This document shows positions 53,203-61,038 of a stretch of DNA of 64,000 nucleotides, piece by piece. Within the stretch, counting starts at the first letter, position 1; each line of letters opens with the position of its first letter. Below the pieces are notes generated by a model. It was not told the origin of the DNA and did not search any database. It worked only from the letters and a program-made list of their open reading frames with translations. A program made the position numbers and the translations under genes. This DNA is from CF-13 sp036782775 (GTDB lineage Bacteria; Chloroflexota; Dormibacteria; CF-121): NCBI GenBank assembly GCA_036782775.1, contig DAIPYJ010000001.1, forward strand, positions 1 through 64,000. The letters are read 5' to 3'.

Positions 53203-55608
53203 GTGAGCCAGATCCTGCCGCGCGCTACGCCATCGCTGATCGACGCTTTCCAGGCAACCCTTCCCTGGCCCCTCGACCCCTTTCAGGTCGAGGCGATCGA
53301 CAAGCTCGAATCGCATCACGGCGTGCTTGTCTCCGCGCCCACCAGCTCCGGCAAGACGGTGATCGCCGACTACGCAATCTTCCGCGCCCTGCAGACCGAC
53401 ACGCGCGCCATCTACACGACACCGCTCAAGGCCTTGTCGAACCAGAAATACCGCGACTATCAGCGCCTGCATGGCGATGGACACGTCGGCCTGGTCACGG
53501 GGGAGAACACGATCAACCCGCTGGCACCAGTGGTCGTCATGACGACAGAGATCCTGCGCAACCTCATCTATGAAGACCCGGAGCGGCTGCACCGCGTCCG
53601 ATACGTGATCCTGGACGAGGTCCACTACATCGACGACTTCCCGCGTGGCGCCGTTTGGGAGGAGATCATCATCCAGGCGCCCGGCCACATCAAGTTCATC
53701 GGTCTGTCGGCAACCATCAGCAATTTCCAGGAGGTGGCCGATTGGATGAGCCGGCAGCGGGGCGATGTGGCGACCGTCAGCGTGACGCGCCGGCCGGTGG
53801 AACTGCGCCTCTGGCTTTCGGTCAGAAACCGTTTCTATCCGCTGCTCGACCAGCATGGCAGTATGCCGCGCGAAACGCGGCATGCCGCCCAGGCGGAGGA
53901 TTCGACTGACTTCCGCCTCTCGCAGCTCCGACGCCCACCGGAGAACGACTTGCTGCCGGTGGTCGACCAGCTGCGCCAGCAGGAATTCCTTCCCGCGATC
54001 TATTTCATCTTCTCGAGACGCGGTTGCCGCGAGGCGCTTGGGCGCTGCGCCGCCCATGGCTTCGACCTAACGACCGCCGCGGAAAAAGCCGAGATCGATG
54101 CCCTGATCAAGCAGCACCTCGACCAGATCGAGGACCGGGACGAAGCCGAGCTCTATCTCGACCTGCTCGACGGCGACACCCTACGGCGCGGTCTTGCGAT
54201 GCACCACGCCGGGATGCTGCCCTATCTGAAGGAGCTGGTCGAGGTTCTCTTTCAGCGCGGGCTGATCAAAGTCGTCTTCGCCACCGAGACGCTTTCCCTC
54301 GGAATCCACATGCCCGCACGCGCCTGCGTTGTCTCCTCTTTCACCAAGTTCGACGGCCGCGACTTCGCGACGCTGACATCAGGCGAGCTGACGCAGCTGA
54401 TGGGTCGAGCCGGCCGGCGTGGCATCGACCCCATCGGCCACGGGGTGATCCTCAAGGAACCTGATGTCGACATCGGCACGATCTTCGAGGCGGCCACCGG
54501 CGACGAGATGACGGTGGAGAGCAAATTCGCGCCGACCTACAACATGGCGCTCAACCTGCTCCGCTATCACCAGCCGGACGAGGTGGATCTGTTGATGGAG
54601 CGCTCCTTCGGCCAGTATCAGAAGGTCGTCGCACGTCGCGATCTCGACCTGCGACTGAGCAACCTTCGCCAGCGGTTGCAGGACCTGACGGCCACGCGTT
54701 TCGCTGCCGAAGGCGACCCGTGCTGCACCGAAAAGACGATCACGTCGTTTGTTCGCGCCGAGGAGGCCGTCGCCCAGCTCCGTGTCCAGATGCGCCGGTT
54801 GCGCAACGAGCACTGGCGTGGTCGCGGGCGCCGGCGACGCGGCGCGACCCGGACCGCCGGGGGCCAGACGCTCAACGACCTCAAGGACGAACTGCAAGGC
54901 TGGCAGCAGAAGATCAACCGGCTGCCGTGCCGCAAGTGCCCTCATCTGGCCGAGCACCGTGCACACCATGCCGAGGTTCGGGAGCTTCGCAGCCGGATGC
55001 AGACCTCGGAACACGATGCGGCGCGCAGCCACGACGAGTATCGCCGCCGGATGCGAGCCCTGCGCGAAATTCTCCGCGAGCTCGGCTTTCTCGACGGTGA
55101 CGTTCCAACCGAAAAGGGCCTGCTCGCCTCCCGCATTTATGGCGAGAACAGCTTGATCGTGACTCAGGCGATCGATGACGGGTGGCTCGAGGAGCTCTCA
55201 CCACCGGAGCTGGCCGCGGCGCTCGTGATGGTCACGGCAGAGGACCGCAACCGCGACCGACCGCGCCAGCGCCGGCGCTTTCCTACCAGCGCGATCGCAC
55301 TCGCCCAGAAGCGCCTTCGCATCATCTATTTCCGATTCTCAGCGCGCGAGAAGGAGCGCGGTGAGGAAAACCTGCGTCCGCTCTCCGGTGATTACGTGAA
55401 TTTCACCTACGACTGGTGCAGCGCGGTTCCGCTGTCGGATATCGAGTCGCCGATGGACGTGGAGCTCGGTGATTGCGTCAAGGCGTTGAAGGGACTCTAC
55501 AGCGCGCTACGACAGATCGAGTGGGCCGTGAGCGAGCGGCCGGGACTCCGAAAACTCGTGATGCAGTCCAGAGCAAGTCTCGAGCGCGATCTAATCACCC
55601 GCGTCTAA
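53203..55608 (+). CDS. DEAD/DEAH helicase of the Ski2/Mtr4 type (HelY-like)
   Basis: 801 residues. Helicase motifs are I APTSSGKT, Ia TPLKALSNQKY, II DEVHYI, III LSATISNF, IV-VI with FATETLSLGIHMPAR and MGRAGRRGID, followed by a C-terminal helical domain with four Cys in CRKCPHLAEH and GDPCCTEK. It unwinds RNA for degradation in actinobacteria (HelY). GTG at 53203, 40 bp after the HEAT-repeat gene. Confidence 0.93.
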   Translation: MSQILPRATPSLIDAFQATLPWPLDPFQVEAIDKLESHHGVLVSAPTSSGKTVIADYAIFRALQTDTRAIYTTPLKALSNQKYRDYQRLHGDGHVGLVTGENTINPLAPVVVMTTEILRNLIYEDPERLHRVRYVILDEVHYIDDFPRGAVWEEIIIQAPGHIKFIGLSATISNFQEVADWMSRQRGDVATVSVTRRPVELRLWLSVRNRFYPLLDQHGSMPRETRHAAQAEDSTDFRLSQLRRPPENDLLPVVDQLRQQEFLPAIYFIFSRRGCREALGRCAAHGFDLTTAAEKAEIDALIKQHLDQIEDRDEAELYLDLLDGDTLRRGLAMHHAGMLPYLKELVEVLFQRGLIKVVFATETLSLGIHMPARACVVSSFTKFDGRDFATLTSGELTQLMGRAGRRGIDPIGHGVILKEPDVDIGTIFEAATGDEMTVESKFAPTYNMALNLLRYHQPDEVDLLMERSFGQYQKVVARRDLDLRLSNLRQRLQDLTATRFAAEGDPCCTEKTITSFVRAEEAVAQLRVQMRRLRNEHWRGRGRRRRGATRTAGGQTLNDLKDELQGWQQKINRLPCRKCPHLAEHRAHHAEVRELRSRMQTSEHDAARSHDEYRRRMRALREILRELGFLDGDVPTEKGLLASRIYGENSLIVTQAIDDGWLEELSPPELAAALVMVTAEDRNRDRPRQRRRFPTSAIALAQKRLRIIYFRFSAREKERGEENLRPLSGDYVNFTYDWCSAVPLSDIESPMDVELGDCVKALKGLYSALRQIEWAVSERPGLRKLVMQSRASLERDLITRV

Positions 55609-55627
55609 GGACATCGAGACGAGACTC

Positions 55628-55690
55628 CGGACCGATCCCTCGCCGACCAACGGCTATCGGCAACGTTGGCTCGGCTCGGGATCGTCCTCC
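55628..55690 (-). repeat. Two-tier hairpin repeat, copy C
   Basis: Outer stem CGATCCC (55633-55639) with GGGATCG (55678-55684), inner stem CCAACG (55647-55652) with CGTTGG (55664-55669), minus-strand loop TTGCCGATAGC. Compared with copy A, the outer stem has a compensatory G-C to A-T change. It lies between the converging helicase and the next gene, where it could act as a terminator. Confidence 0.7.
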
Positions 55691-55727
55691 GCCTCGCCTC
55701 GCTGCCCATACCCGCGGCGAGCCTGAG

Positions 55728-56240
55728 TCAGTCCCTACCCTCCTCCTGAGCCAATTTCTCCGATATGCGGTAGACCTGCTCGGGCAGGTCCGTGATGTCG
55801 TAAAAGCGCAGGGCCTTCTTCAGACGTTTCGCGATCCCGACCTGGACTTTCACGCCGAGGCTCATCGTCCCGAAGACCCAGACTTCATCGCAGCGGGCCA
55901 GCAGGTTATTGATCGCCTCGCGCACCAGCTGCTTGGGCACGGTGTGCAGCAAGTAGTAATCGAAAAGCATGAAGGGATTGAGGGGAACGTAGCCCTCGTC
56001 CAGGACTAGCTTCGAGACCTGCATCCGCCAGTAAAAGTTGCGGTTAGACATCGCGATGTAAATCAGCTTCTTCGGATGCCGGATGGTCTGCTCGAGCTGC
56101 TCCAGAGGGCTCGCTTCAGGAATGGGCGCGAAGATCGCAGCCAGGATGTCGTCGGCCGACTTCGTCGACGGCTCACCCGGGGCCGGCTTGGTGGGCGCCT
56201 GTTCCGGCTCGATGACATCACGTTCCCGATCCGCCGCCAT
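55728..56240 (-). CDS. Nucleoside 2-deoxyribosyltransferase-like protein
   Basis: About 170 residues from ATG at 56240 (MAADRERDVIEP). The C-terminal 120 residues contain YIAMSNRNFYWRMQVSKLV and CDEVWVFGTMSLGVKVQVGIAKR. This is the arrangement of DUF4406/NDT-like folds, where an acidic residue and a C-terminal helix form a nucleotide-binding site. The N-terminal 50 residues are charged and probably disordered. Function not assigned. Confidence 0.65.
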   Translation of the reverse strand: MAADRERDVIEPEQAPTKPAPGEPSTKSADDILAAIFAPIPEASPLEQLEQTIRHPKKLIYIAMSNRNFYWRMQVSKLVLDEGYVPLNPFMLFDYYLLHTVPKQLVREAINNLLARCDEVWVFGTMSLGVKVQVGIAKRLKKALRFYDITDLPEQVYRISEKLAQEEGRD

Positions 56241-56253
56241 GTTGTGCCGAAGT

Positions 56254-56907
56254 TTATGCGCCTGCCAACGTGGGGTCAAGCAACGGACGGACCAGCGGAC
56301 CCAGCCGCGCGATCGCTTTTTCGAGCAGCGCTCGGTTCTGCGCCGCGTTCAACCAGCGGCTCGCTCCCGACGGATGCGGGAAGGGCACCAGCAGCGGGCG
56401 GGTCCGAGCCCGAGCGCCGACCTCGACGCCGTTCGCGTCGAACACGCGCCCCACGAGCGCCTGCAGCGGCCGGCCGGGCAGGAACCGTTCGTGGGCAAGC
56501 CCGCCGACGAGGATCAACAGCTCGGGCTTGATCAGCGCCAGCTGGCGGTCAAGGTGTGGCCGGCACAGTGCAACCTCGGCCCGGCTTGGTCGGCGATCGC
56601 TCCCACCGGTTCCCTTTCCCGGGAAACACTTGGTGATGGATGTCATATAGATGTTGCGCCTGACTTGCGCCTCGGAGGCAAACCCAACCTCTCTCAGCCA
56701 GGCCATCAGGATCTTCCCCGACCGTCCCTGGAAGGGCAGCCGCTTGACCGCCTCGACCGCTCCCGGCGCCTGGCCGATCAGCATGATGCGGTTGTCCGCA
56801 AAGCCGCTGAGGACCGGCGCCGCCGTCGGCAGGTAGCCAGCGTCAACACACAAGGCGCAGCCGCGAATCTGGCGGTGTAGCCGGTCGACGGCCGCGGTCG
56901 GTGACAT
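56254..56907 (-). CDS. Uracil-DNA glycosylase (4Fe-4S type, family 4/5)
   Basis: 217 residues. Motif A is LIGQAPGAVEA and the second motif is FPHPSGASRWLN. A Cys pair near the N-terminus (CALC) and further Cys (ITKCFPG, ALCRPHL) can hold the iron-sulfur cluster. It removes uracil from DNA. ATG at 56907 gives the family length; longer frames run into the tRNA. Confidence 0.9.
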   Translation of the reverse strand: MSPTAAVDRLHRQIRGCALCVDAGYLPTAAPVLSGFADNRIMLIGQAPGAVEAVKRLPFQGRSGKILMAWLREVGFASEAQVRRNIYMTSITKCFPGKGTGGSDRRPSRAEVALCRPHLDRQLALIKPELLILVGGLAHERFLPGRPLQALVGRVFDANGVEVGARARTRPLLVPFPHPSGASRWLNAAQNRALLEKAIARLGPLVRPLLDPTLAGA

Positions 56908-56922
56908 GGTGAGCTGGGATGG

Positions 56923-56996
56923 TGTCCCCGACAGGATTTGAACCTGTGCACCCGGCTCCGGAGGCCGGTGCTCTATCCGGGCTGAGCTACGGGGAC
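56923..56996 (-). tRNA. tRNA-Arg (anticodon CCG)
   Basis: Acceptor GTCCCCG/CGGGGAC, anticodon stem CCGGC/GCCGG with loop CTCCGGA (anticodon CCG), T arm ACAGG-TTCAAAT-CCTGT. CCA not encoded. It reads CGG codons. Confidence 0.95.
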
Positions 56997-57182
56997 ACAG
57001 CGGACCTCGATTATAAGGACGCCTCCTGGTGAGCTCCAGTCGTCCCTGCGCCAGCCGCATCCGCTTCGCGAAGCAACCTTACGGATTCCGTTACAGGCGT
57101 GACCCCCTTGATGATCGTCCCTCCATAAGCTGACGGCAGGACAGGCCGAGAGTGAGCGAGCTGCCTGTTCCGGAGGTGGCAT

Positions 57183-57269
57183 ATGCGTCGTCTCCTCAGC
57201 GCGTGGACCCTGCTGGCCATCGCGGCCGCGGTCATGGCCTGCGCCGATGTCTGGCCGAACCCGTTTTAG
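57183..57269 (+). CDS. 28-residue signal-peptide-like micro-lipoprotein
   Basis: A 28-codon frame with a strong ribosome binding site (GGAGGTGG, spacing about 4 nt). It starts MRRLLSAWTLLAIAAA and ends VMACADVWPNPF. The basic start, hydrophobic core and VMAC lipobox-like end resemble a lipoprotein leader, leaving only CADVWPNPF if cleaved. A hairpin-forming ACAGGC...GCCTGT lies just upstream. It lies 44 nt before an HTH-TPR regulator on the same strand. It could be a secreted signal or simply a leader peptide. Confidence 0.6.
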   Translation: MRRLLSAWTLLAIAAAVMACADVWPNPF

Positions 57270-57313
57270 GGACGGCCTTTCGCTGTCAAGCTAGGCGGCG
57301 TAGACTGTAGGCC

Positions 57314-58672
57314 ATGCTTACTCGGCGGCGCTCCGGACGCTCGACAACGGGCCGCCCCGGAGCGCCGTCGTCCTTGGGGCAGCGGATCCGGAAAGCGCGG
57401 CAGACACTCGGCTTGAGCCTGGCTGCCGTTGCCGGCCAGGATTTCACCCGCGCGTTTCTCAACCAGGTCGAGCTCGGTCGGGCTCAGCCGTCGACGCACA
57501 CGCTGCGCATCATCGCCCGCCGCCTCGGCCAGCCGATCGAGTACTTCCTCGAAGATCCGGGTGACTCAGCCGCCGCGATTGAACTCGCGTTGGCGGAAGC
57601 GGAGCTCGATCTTCATCGGGGCCAGGCCCAGCGGGCGGAATCCCTGATTCGCAGCGTGCTGCAGAAGCCCATCCCGCTCGAGGTGCGAACGCGGGCGCAG
57701 CTGGCGCTGTCGGCGGCACTGTTACGTGAGGGTCGCGCGCTCGAGGCCCAGCCCATCCTCGAGGAGGCGATCGGCGTGGCGGAACGCTCCCAATGGCACG
57801 CCCTGCTCGTCGAGCTCTATGACCGGATGGGCAGCGCCCATTACCTGCTCCGGCGAGCTCATGCCGCAGGGCAATGGTTCGACCGGGCGCTGGCGCGCTA
57901 CGACAGCGCAAAGCTCGCCGACCCGGTGCTGAAGGCACGGCTTCTCGGTCATCGGGCCAACCTGCATTTTGTGGCCGGCCAGCCGGTGGAGGCGATTGCG
58001 GCCTATGAATCCGCGATCAACTCGGCCGAGCGCGTTCTCGACCTTCCGGCGCTCGCGGGGATCTACGAGGGACTTGCCCTGTCCTTTCAGCAGACCGGAC
58101 AGTACGCTCGAGCGCTCTCTTACGCCCAAAAGGGCCTCCGGATTTTCGAAACGCTGCGCGACGTGCGCATGGCCGCCCAGCTGCGCCTCAACATGGGTGA
58201 CATGCTGCTGCAGCAGGGACGGACCATCGAGGCCGAGCGCTTGTTTACCGAAGGGGCTGAGCATCTTCGTCGCATCGGCGACCATGAGCTCCTGCCTCAT
58301 CTGGTTGGCGGAATGGCCGAGTCCGCGCTCGAAAAGGGAGACCTGGCCCGAGCTTCAATCCTGATCGATGATGCCGTCGATCTCGCGACGAGGTCGAGCG
58401 ACCCACTCGCCGCCGCCCAGGTCCATCGGATCGCCGGGCGCGTGGCCGATGCCGACGGCCGGCGCGATGCCTCGCAGCGCCATTTCGAGCGGGCGCTCGA
58501 GATTGCCACCGGCATCGATGACCCCGAGCTTCGCGCGCGTGTCACCTACGACTTCGCCAGGGCGCTCGAGGCCCAGGGCGATTCGGCGGCTGCCGCGGTG
58601 CGCTTTCGCCAGGCGTACGAGGCAGGACGCCGGCCGCGCCGCGAACCGGCGTTAAGTCAGGTTTTAGCTTAG
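57314..58672 (+). CDS. HTH (Xre-type) regulator with C-terminal TPR repeats
   Basis: 452 residues. An N-terminal Xre helix-turn-helix (about 20-75, SLGQRIRKARQTLGLSLAAV, then FLNQVELGRAQPS) is followed by about eight TPR-like helix pairs to the end. This layout is shared with RNPP quorum-sensing regulators (PlcR, Rgg) that bind peptides in the TPR groove. It could sense the small lipopeptide encoded 44 nt upstream, but binding is not shown. The start ATG at 57314 keeps an Arg-rich tail (RRRSGRSTTGRPG) before the HTH. Confidence 0.85.
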   Translation: MLTRRRSGRSTTGRPGAPSSLGQRIRKARQTLGLSLAAVAGQDFTRAFLNQVELGRAQPSTHTLRIIARRLGQPIEYFLEDPGDSAAAIELALAEAELDLHRGQAQRAESLIRSVLQKPIPLEVRTRAQLALSAALLREGRALEAQPILEEAIGVAERSQWHALLVELYDRMGSAHYLLRRAHAAGQWFDRALARYDSAKLADPVLKARLLGHRANLHFVAGQPVEAIAAYESAINSAERVLDLPALAGIYEGLALSFQQTGQYARALSYAQKGLRIFETLRDVRMAAQLRLNMGDMLLQQGRTIEAERLFTEGAEHLRRIGDHELLPHLVGGMAESALEKGDLARASILIDDAVDLATRSSDPLAAAQVHRIAGRVADADGRRDASQRHFERALEIATGIDDPELRARVTYDFARALEAQGDSAAAAVRFRQAYEAGRRPRREPALSQVLA

Positions 58673-58683
58673 GTAAGCAGCAC

Positions 58684-58712
58684 TTGACATCAGCGGACGG
58701 TGGGTCCATAAT
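58684..58712 (+). promoter_or_regulatory. Strong sigma-70 promoter upstream of the BldD-like gene
   Basis: TTGACA (58684-58689), a 17-nt spacer, and CATAAT (58707-58712). Transcription would start about 58719, directly before a terminator-like hairpin. Confidence 0.8.
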
Positions 58713-58719
58713 GACGGCC

Positions 58720-58771
58720 ACGGAAGGTGGTGTCGTTGGCAACAACGATCCCCCCGCCACTTTCCGTTTTT
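58720..58771 (+). terminator. Two-tier hairpin with T-run in the bldD-like leader (attenuator or sRNA terminator)
   Basis: Outer stem ACGGAAGGTGG (58720-58730) with CCACTTTCCGT (58757-58767), 11 bp with one G-U. Inner stem TCGTTG (58733-58738) with CAACGA (58743-58748) closed by the GNRA tetraloop GCAA. TTTTT at 58767-58771 follows. A second TCGTTG at 58784-58789 could pair with CAACGA instead, giving a possible antiterminator. Confidence 0.7.
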
Positions 58772-58786
58772 CGGACAACAGAGTCG

Positions 58787-58829
58787 TTGGTGAAGATCGC
58801 ATTCTGCGCTAGACTGATCACACACAGTC
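58787..58829 (+). promoter_or_regulatory. Possible second promoter and inverted repeat before the BldD-like gene
   Basis: A weak TTGGTG (58787-58792), 17-nt spacer and TAGACT (58810-58815) could serve the gene directly if the terminator stops the first transcript. GACTG (58812-58816) and CAGTC (58825-58829) form an inverted repeat over the -10 and could be an operator. Confidence 0.4.
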
Positions 58830-58839
58830 AAGGGGGATT

Positions 58840-59376
58840 ATGGACGGTTATTCGAGAAAGGTCGGAGCGAGGCTCCGCAGCTTGCGCAAACAACGGGGCC
58901 TGACCCTTCAACAGGTCGAGGTCCTCTCAAACAAGCGCCTCAAGGGCTCGCTGCTTGCCGCCTACGAGCGGGGCGACCGCAATATCTCGGTCACCCGGCT
59001 GCATCAGATCGCAACCCTCTATAGCGTGCCGGTGAACCAGCTTCTGCCCGAGGAAGCCGAAGGCGGCGCCGAGCCCGCGCTGCCGGCGAAGCTCGCCATC
59101 GATCTCAATCAGCTGCAGGGCCTGCCCGAACGCCAGAGCTCGATCCTCAGCCGCCATGTCACACGTTTGCAGCAGCAACGCCAGGACTTCAACACGCCCG
59201 TGGTGACCTTTCGGCAGGACGACCTGGAGCAACTTGCCGCTGCCTATAAGACCACTCCCGAGATGCTGCGACGATCGTTGCAGGAGTGGGGCGTGTTCCG
59301 TGGAGGCTCGCCCGCATCCCAACCCGAGCGGCCCGAGGTCGAGGCGCAGCCGCCCGAGGACGAAGCAACACCCTAG
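58840..59376 (+). CDS. BldD-like transcriptional regulator with c-di-GMP signature
   Basis: 178 residues. An N-terminal Xre HTH (about 1-70, with VEVLSNKRLKGSLLAAYERG typical of BldD) and a C-terminal domain. The C-terminal domain carries R114-Q-D116, eight residues, then R125-Q-D-D128, which is the RxD-X8-RxxD signature by which Streptomyces BldD binds tetrameric c-di-GMP, and at the same residue numbers. BldD represses developmental genes when c-di-GMP is high. The match suggests the same sensing here; DNA targets are unknown. A Shine-Dalgarno AAGGGGG (58830-58836) precedes the ATG. Tail convergent and overlapping with xseB by 4 nt. Confidence 0.92.
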   Translation: MDGYSRKVGARLRSLRKQRGLTLQQVEVLSNKRLKGSLLAAYERGDRNISVTRLHQIATLYSVPVNQLLPEEAEGGAEPALPAKLAIDLNQLQGLPERQSSILSRHVTRLQQQRQDFNTPVVTFRQDDLEQLAAAYKTTPEMLRRSLQEWGVFRGGSPASQPERPEVEAQPPEDEATP

Positions 59377-59675
59377 AAGGGAATCTCCCCCTGTGGGGCG
59401 GGCGGGGGCCCGCCACGCTGGGCGCGTAATTCGGCGACGGTGGCCGGATGCGGCGGCTGCTCCTCAGCACCGGATTCCTCGTGGACCGGCAAGCTCTCAA
59501 TGCGCTGGCGCGCCTCCTCGAGTTTGCGCTCGCAGAGCTGCAGGTATTCCCTTCCCCGCGCCACCGCGGAGATCGCCTCCTCCAGGCTGAGCTCTCCCTC
59601 TTCCAGAGATCGCAGCGTGACATCCAGCTGAGCCAGCGCCTCTTCGTAGGTCAGTGAGCGCGGTTCCTCAGTCAC
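59373..59675 (-). CDS. xseB: Exodeoxyribonuclease VII small subunit
   Basis: 100 residues from GTG 59675. The core SLTYEEALAQLDVTLRSLEEGELSLEEAISAV and GREYLQLCERKLEEARQRI matches the family. A C-terminal tail of about 30 residues is Pro-rich. GTGA overlap with xseA. Its stop overlaps the convergent BldD-like stop (CTAG). Confidence 0.93.
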   Translation of the reverse strand: MTEEPRSLTYEEALAQLDVTLRSLEEGELSLEEAISAVARGREYLQLCERKLEEARQRIESLPVHEESGAEEQPPHPATVAELRAQRGGPPPAPQGEIPF

Positions 59676-61036
59676 GGGCCGGCCCCCTCGACCTTGTCGA
59701 CCGTCGCCTCCAGTCGCCCAGACCCAAGCATCACCGCGATTGGCTTGCCGGACTCGGTCTGCCTCGCGTCTCGGATGATGGAGCCGCTTTCCCCATCGAG
59801 ACAGATACTGTAACCGCGCCGTAGCGTTTGGTCCGGAGCAAGGGCGGTCAGCCGGGCACGCCGGCTCTCCAGCCCCGCGTGGCGTTCGCGAACCGCGGCT
59901 TTTGTCCAGTCGATGAGGCGGTCGCGCCATTGTCCCGCCTGTTGGCGGCCGCGCCTGGTGCGCTCCAGCAGCAGCGCCTCGTCGCGCCGCAGGCGACGCC
60001 GGTAATCCTCCAACGACTGCTCCCGGCGTCGCAGCACCTCGCGAGGATCGCGCTGCTGCAGCATGCCGGTGATTGCGGCCAAGCGGTCGCGGCGGCGCCG
60101 GACGCTGTCGAGCGCCAGCCGCTGCAGCGAAAGGTGCCGCTGTTCGAGCTGGTGCTTGGGCGTGACCAGCGCAGCGACCCCCCCGCGTTGCAACCGGGCG
60201 CGTCGCTCATCTAACTGGCGCAGCAGGTCGGCCTTCTTTGGCACGACCAGCTCGGCGGCTGCCGTTGGCGTGCGAGCCTCGCGATCGGCAACCAGGTCCG
60301 CGAGCGTGCGGTCCGAGGTATGCCCCAGCGCGGTCACCACCGGGATTCGCATCGCCTGGATTGCCCGGACCACTGCCTCCTGGTTGAACGCCATGAGCTC
60401 CTCGAAGCTGCCTCCGCCGCGAGCCACGATGACGACGTCGGCTCGCCGGTCGTCGTCTGCCTGTCTGAGCGCGGCGACCAGGCTGCGCTGAGAGGCGGTG
60501 CCCTGGACGCGCGCCGGGTAGAGGAGCAGTTCCACGTTGGGGAACCGTTCCCAGATGGTTTGCTGCAGATCATGGATCACCGCGCCGCTCGGCGAGGTGA
60601 TCAAGCCGATCCGTTGGGGCATGAACGGCAGAGCTCGCTTGCGGTCGCTTGCGAAGACGCCCTCGGCTTCGAGCTTGCGCTTCAGCTGCTCGATCGCCGC
60701 CCGCAGCTTGCCGGCGCCGTCGTAGTCGAGCTTGTTGACGACGAGGTTGATGCGGCCGTACTGCGTGTGGTAGTCGACCTGACCGGTAACGACCAGCTCC
60801 TGGCCGTTCTCGGGCAAGAACGGCATCCGTCGCGCCGTACCGCTGAAAACCACGGCACTGATCGCCGCCTGCGCATCTTTGAGCGTGAACCAGACATGGC
60901 CAGCTCGCAGGGTGACGCCGCTGACCTCGCCCTTGACCAGCACATATTGGAGACGAGCCGCGAGCAGGTCGTGGATCCGGATGTTGAGTTCGAGCACCGT
61001 CAAGGGACGTACGGCACGCTGTGGCTGGACGGCCAT
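59672..61036 (-). CDS. xseA: Exodeoxyribonuclease VII large subunit
   Basis: 454 residues. N-terminal OB fold (GEVSGVTLRAGHVWFTLKD), then the catalytic core FMPQRIGLITSPSGAVIHD, VVIVARGGGSFEELMAFN and PVVTALGHTSDRTLADLVADREARTPTAAAE, and a coiled-coil C-terminus. Degrades single-stranded DNA bidirectionally. The stop codon is shared with the xseB start. Confidence 0.96.
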   Translation of the reverse strand: MAVQPQRAVRPLTVLELNIRIHDLLAARLQYVLVKGEVSGVTLRAGHVWFTLKDAQAAISAVVFSGTARRMPFLPENGQELVVTGQVDYHTQYGRINLVVNKLDYDGAGKLRAAIEQLKRKLEAEGVFASDRKRALPFMPQRIGLITSPSGAVIHDLQQTIWERFPNVELLLYPARVQGTASQRSLVAALRQADDDRRADVVIVARGGGSFEELMAFNQEAVVRAIQAMRIPVVTALGHTSDRTLADLVADREARTPTAAAELVVPKKADLLRQLDERRARLQRGGVAALVTPKHQLEQRHLSLQRLALDSVRRRRDRLAAITGMLQQRDPREVLRRREQSLEDYRRRLRRDEALLLERTRRGRQQAGQWRDRLIDWTKAAVRERHAGLESRRARLTALAPDQTLRRGYSICLDGESGSIIRDARQTESGKPIAVMLGSGRLEATVDKVEGAGP

Positions 61037-61038
61037 CG

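Noticed and set aside
58711..58812. 33-codon frame starting ATG 58711
   Set aside because: Its ATG overlaps the -10 box of a strong promoter, it has no ribosome binding site, and its sequence is explained by the hairpin/terminator structure.
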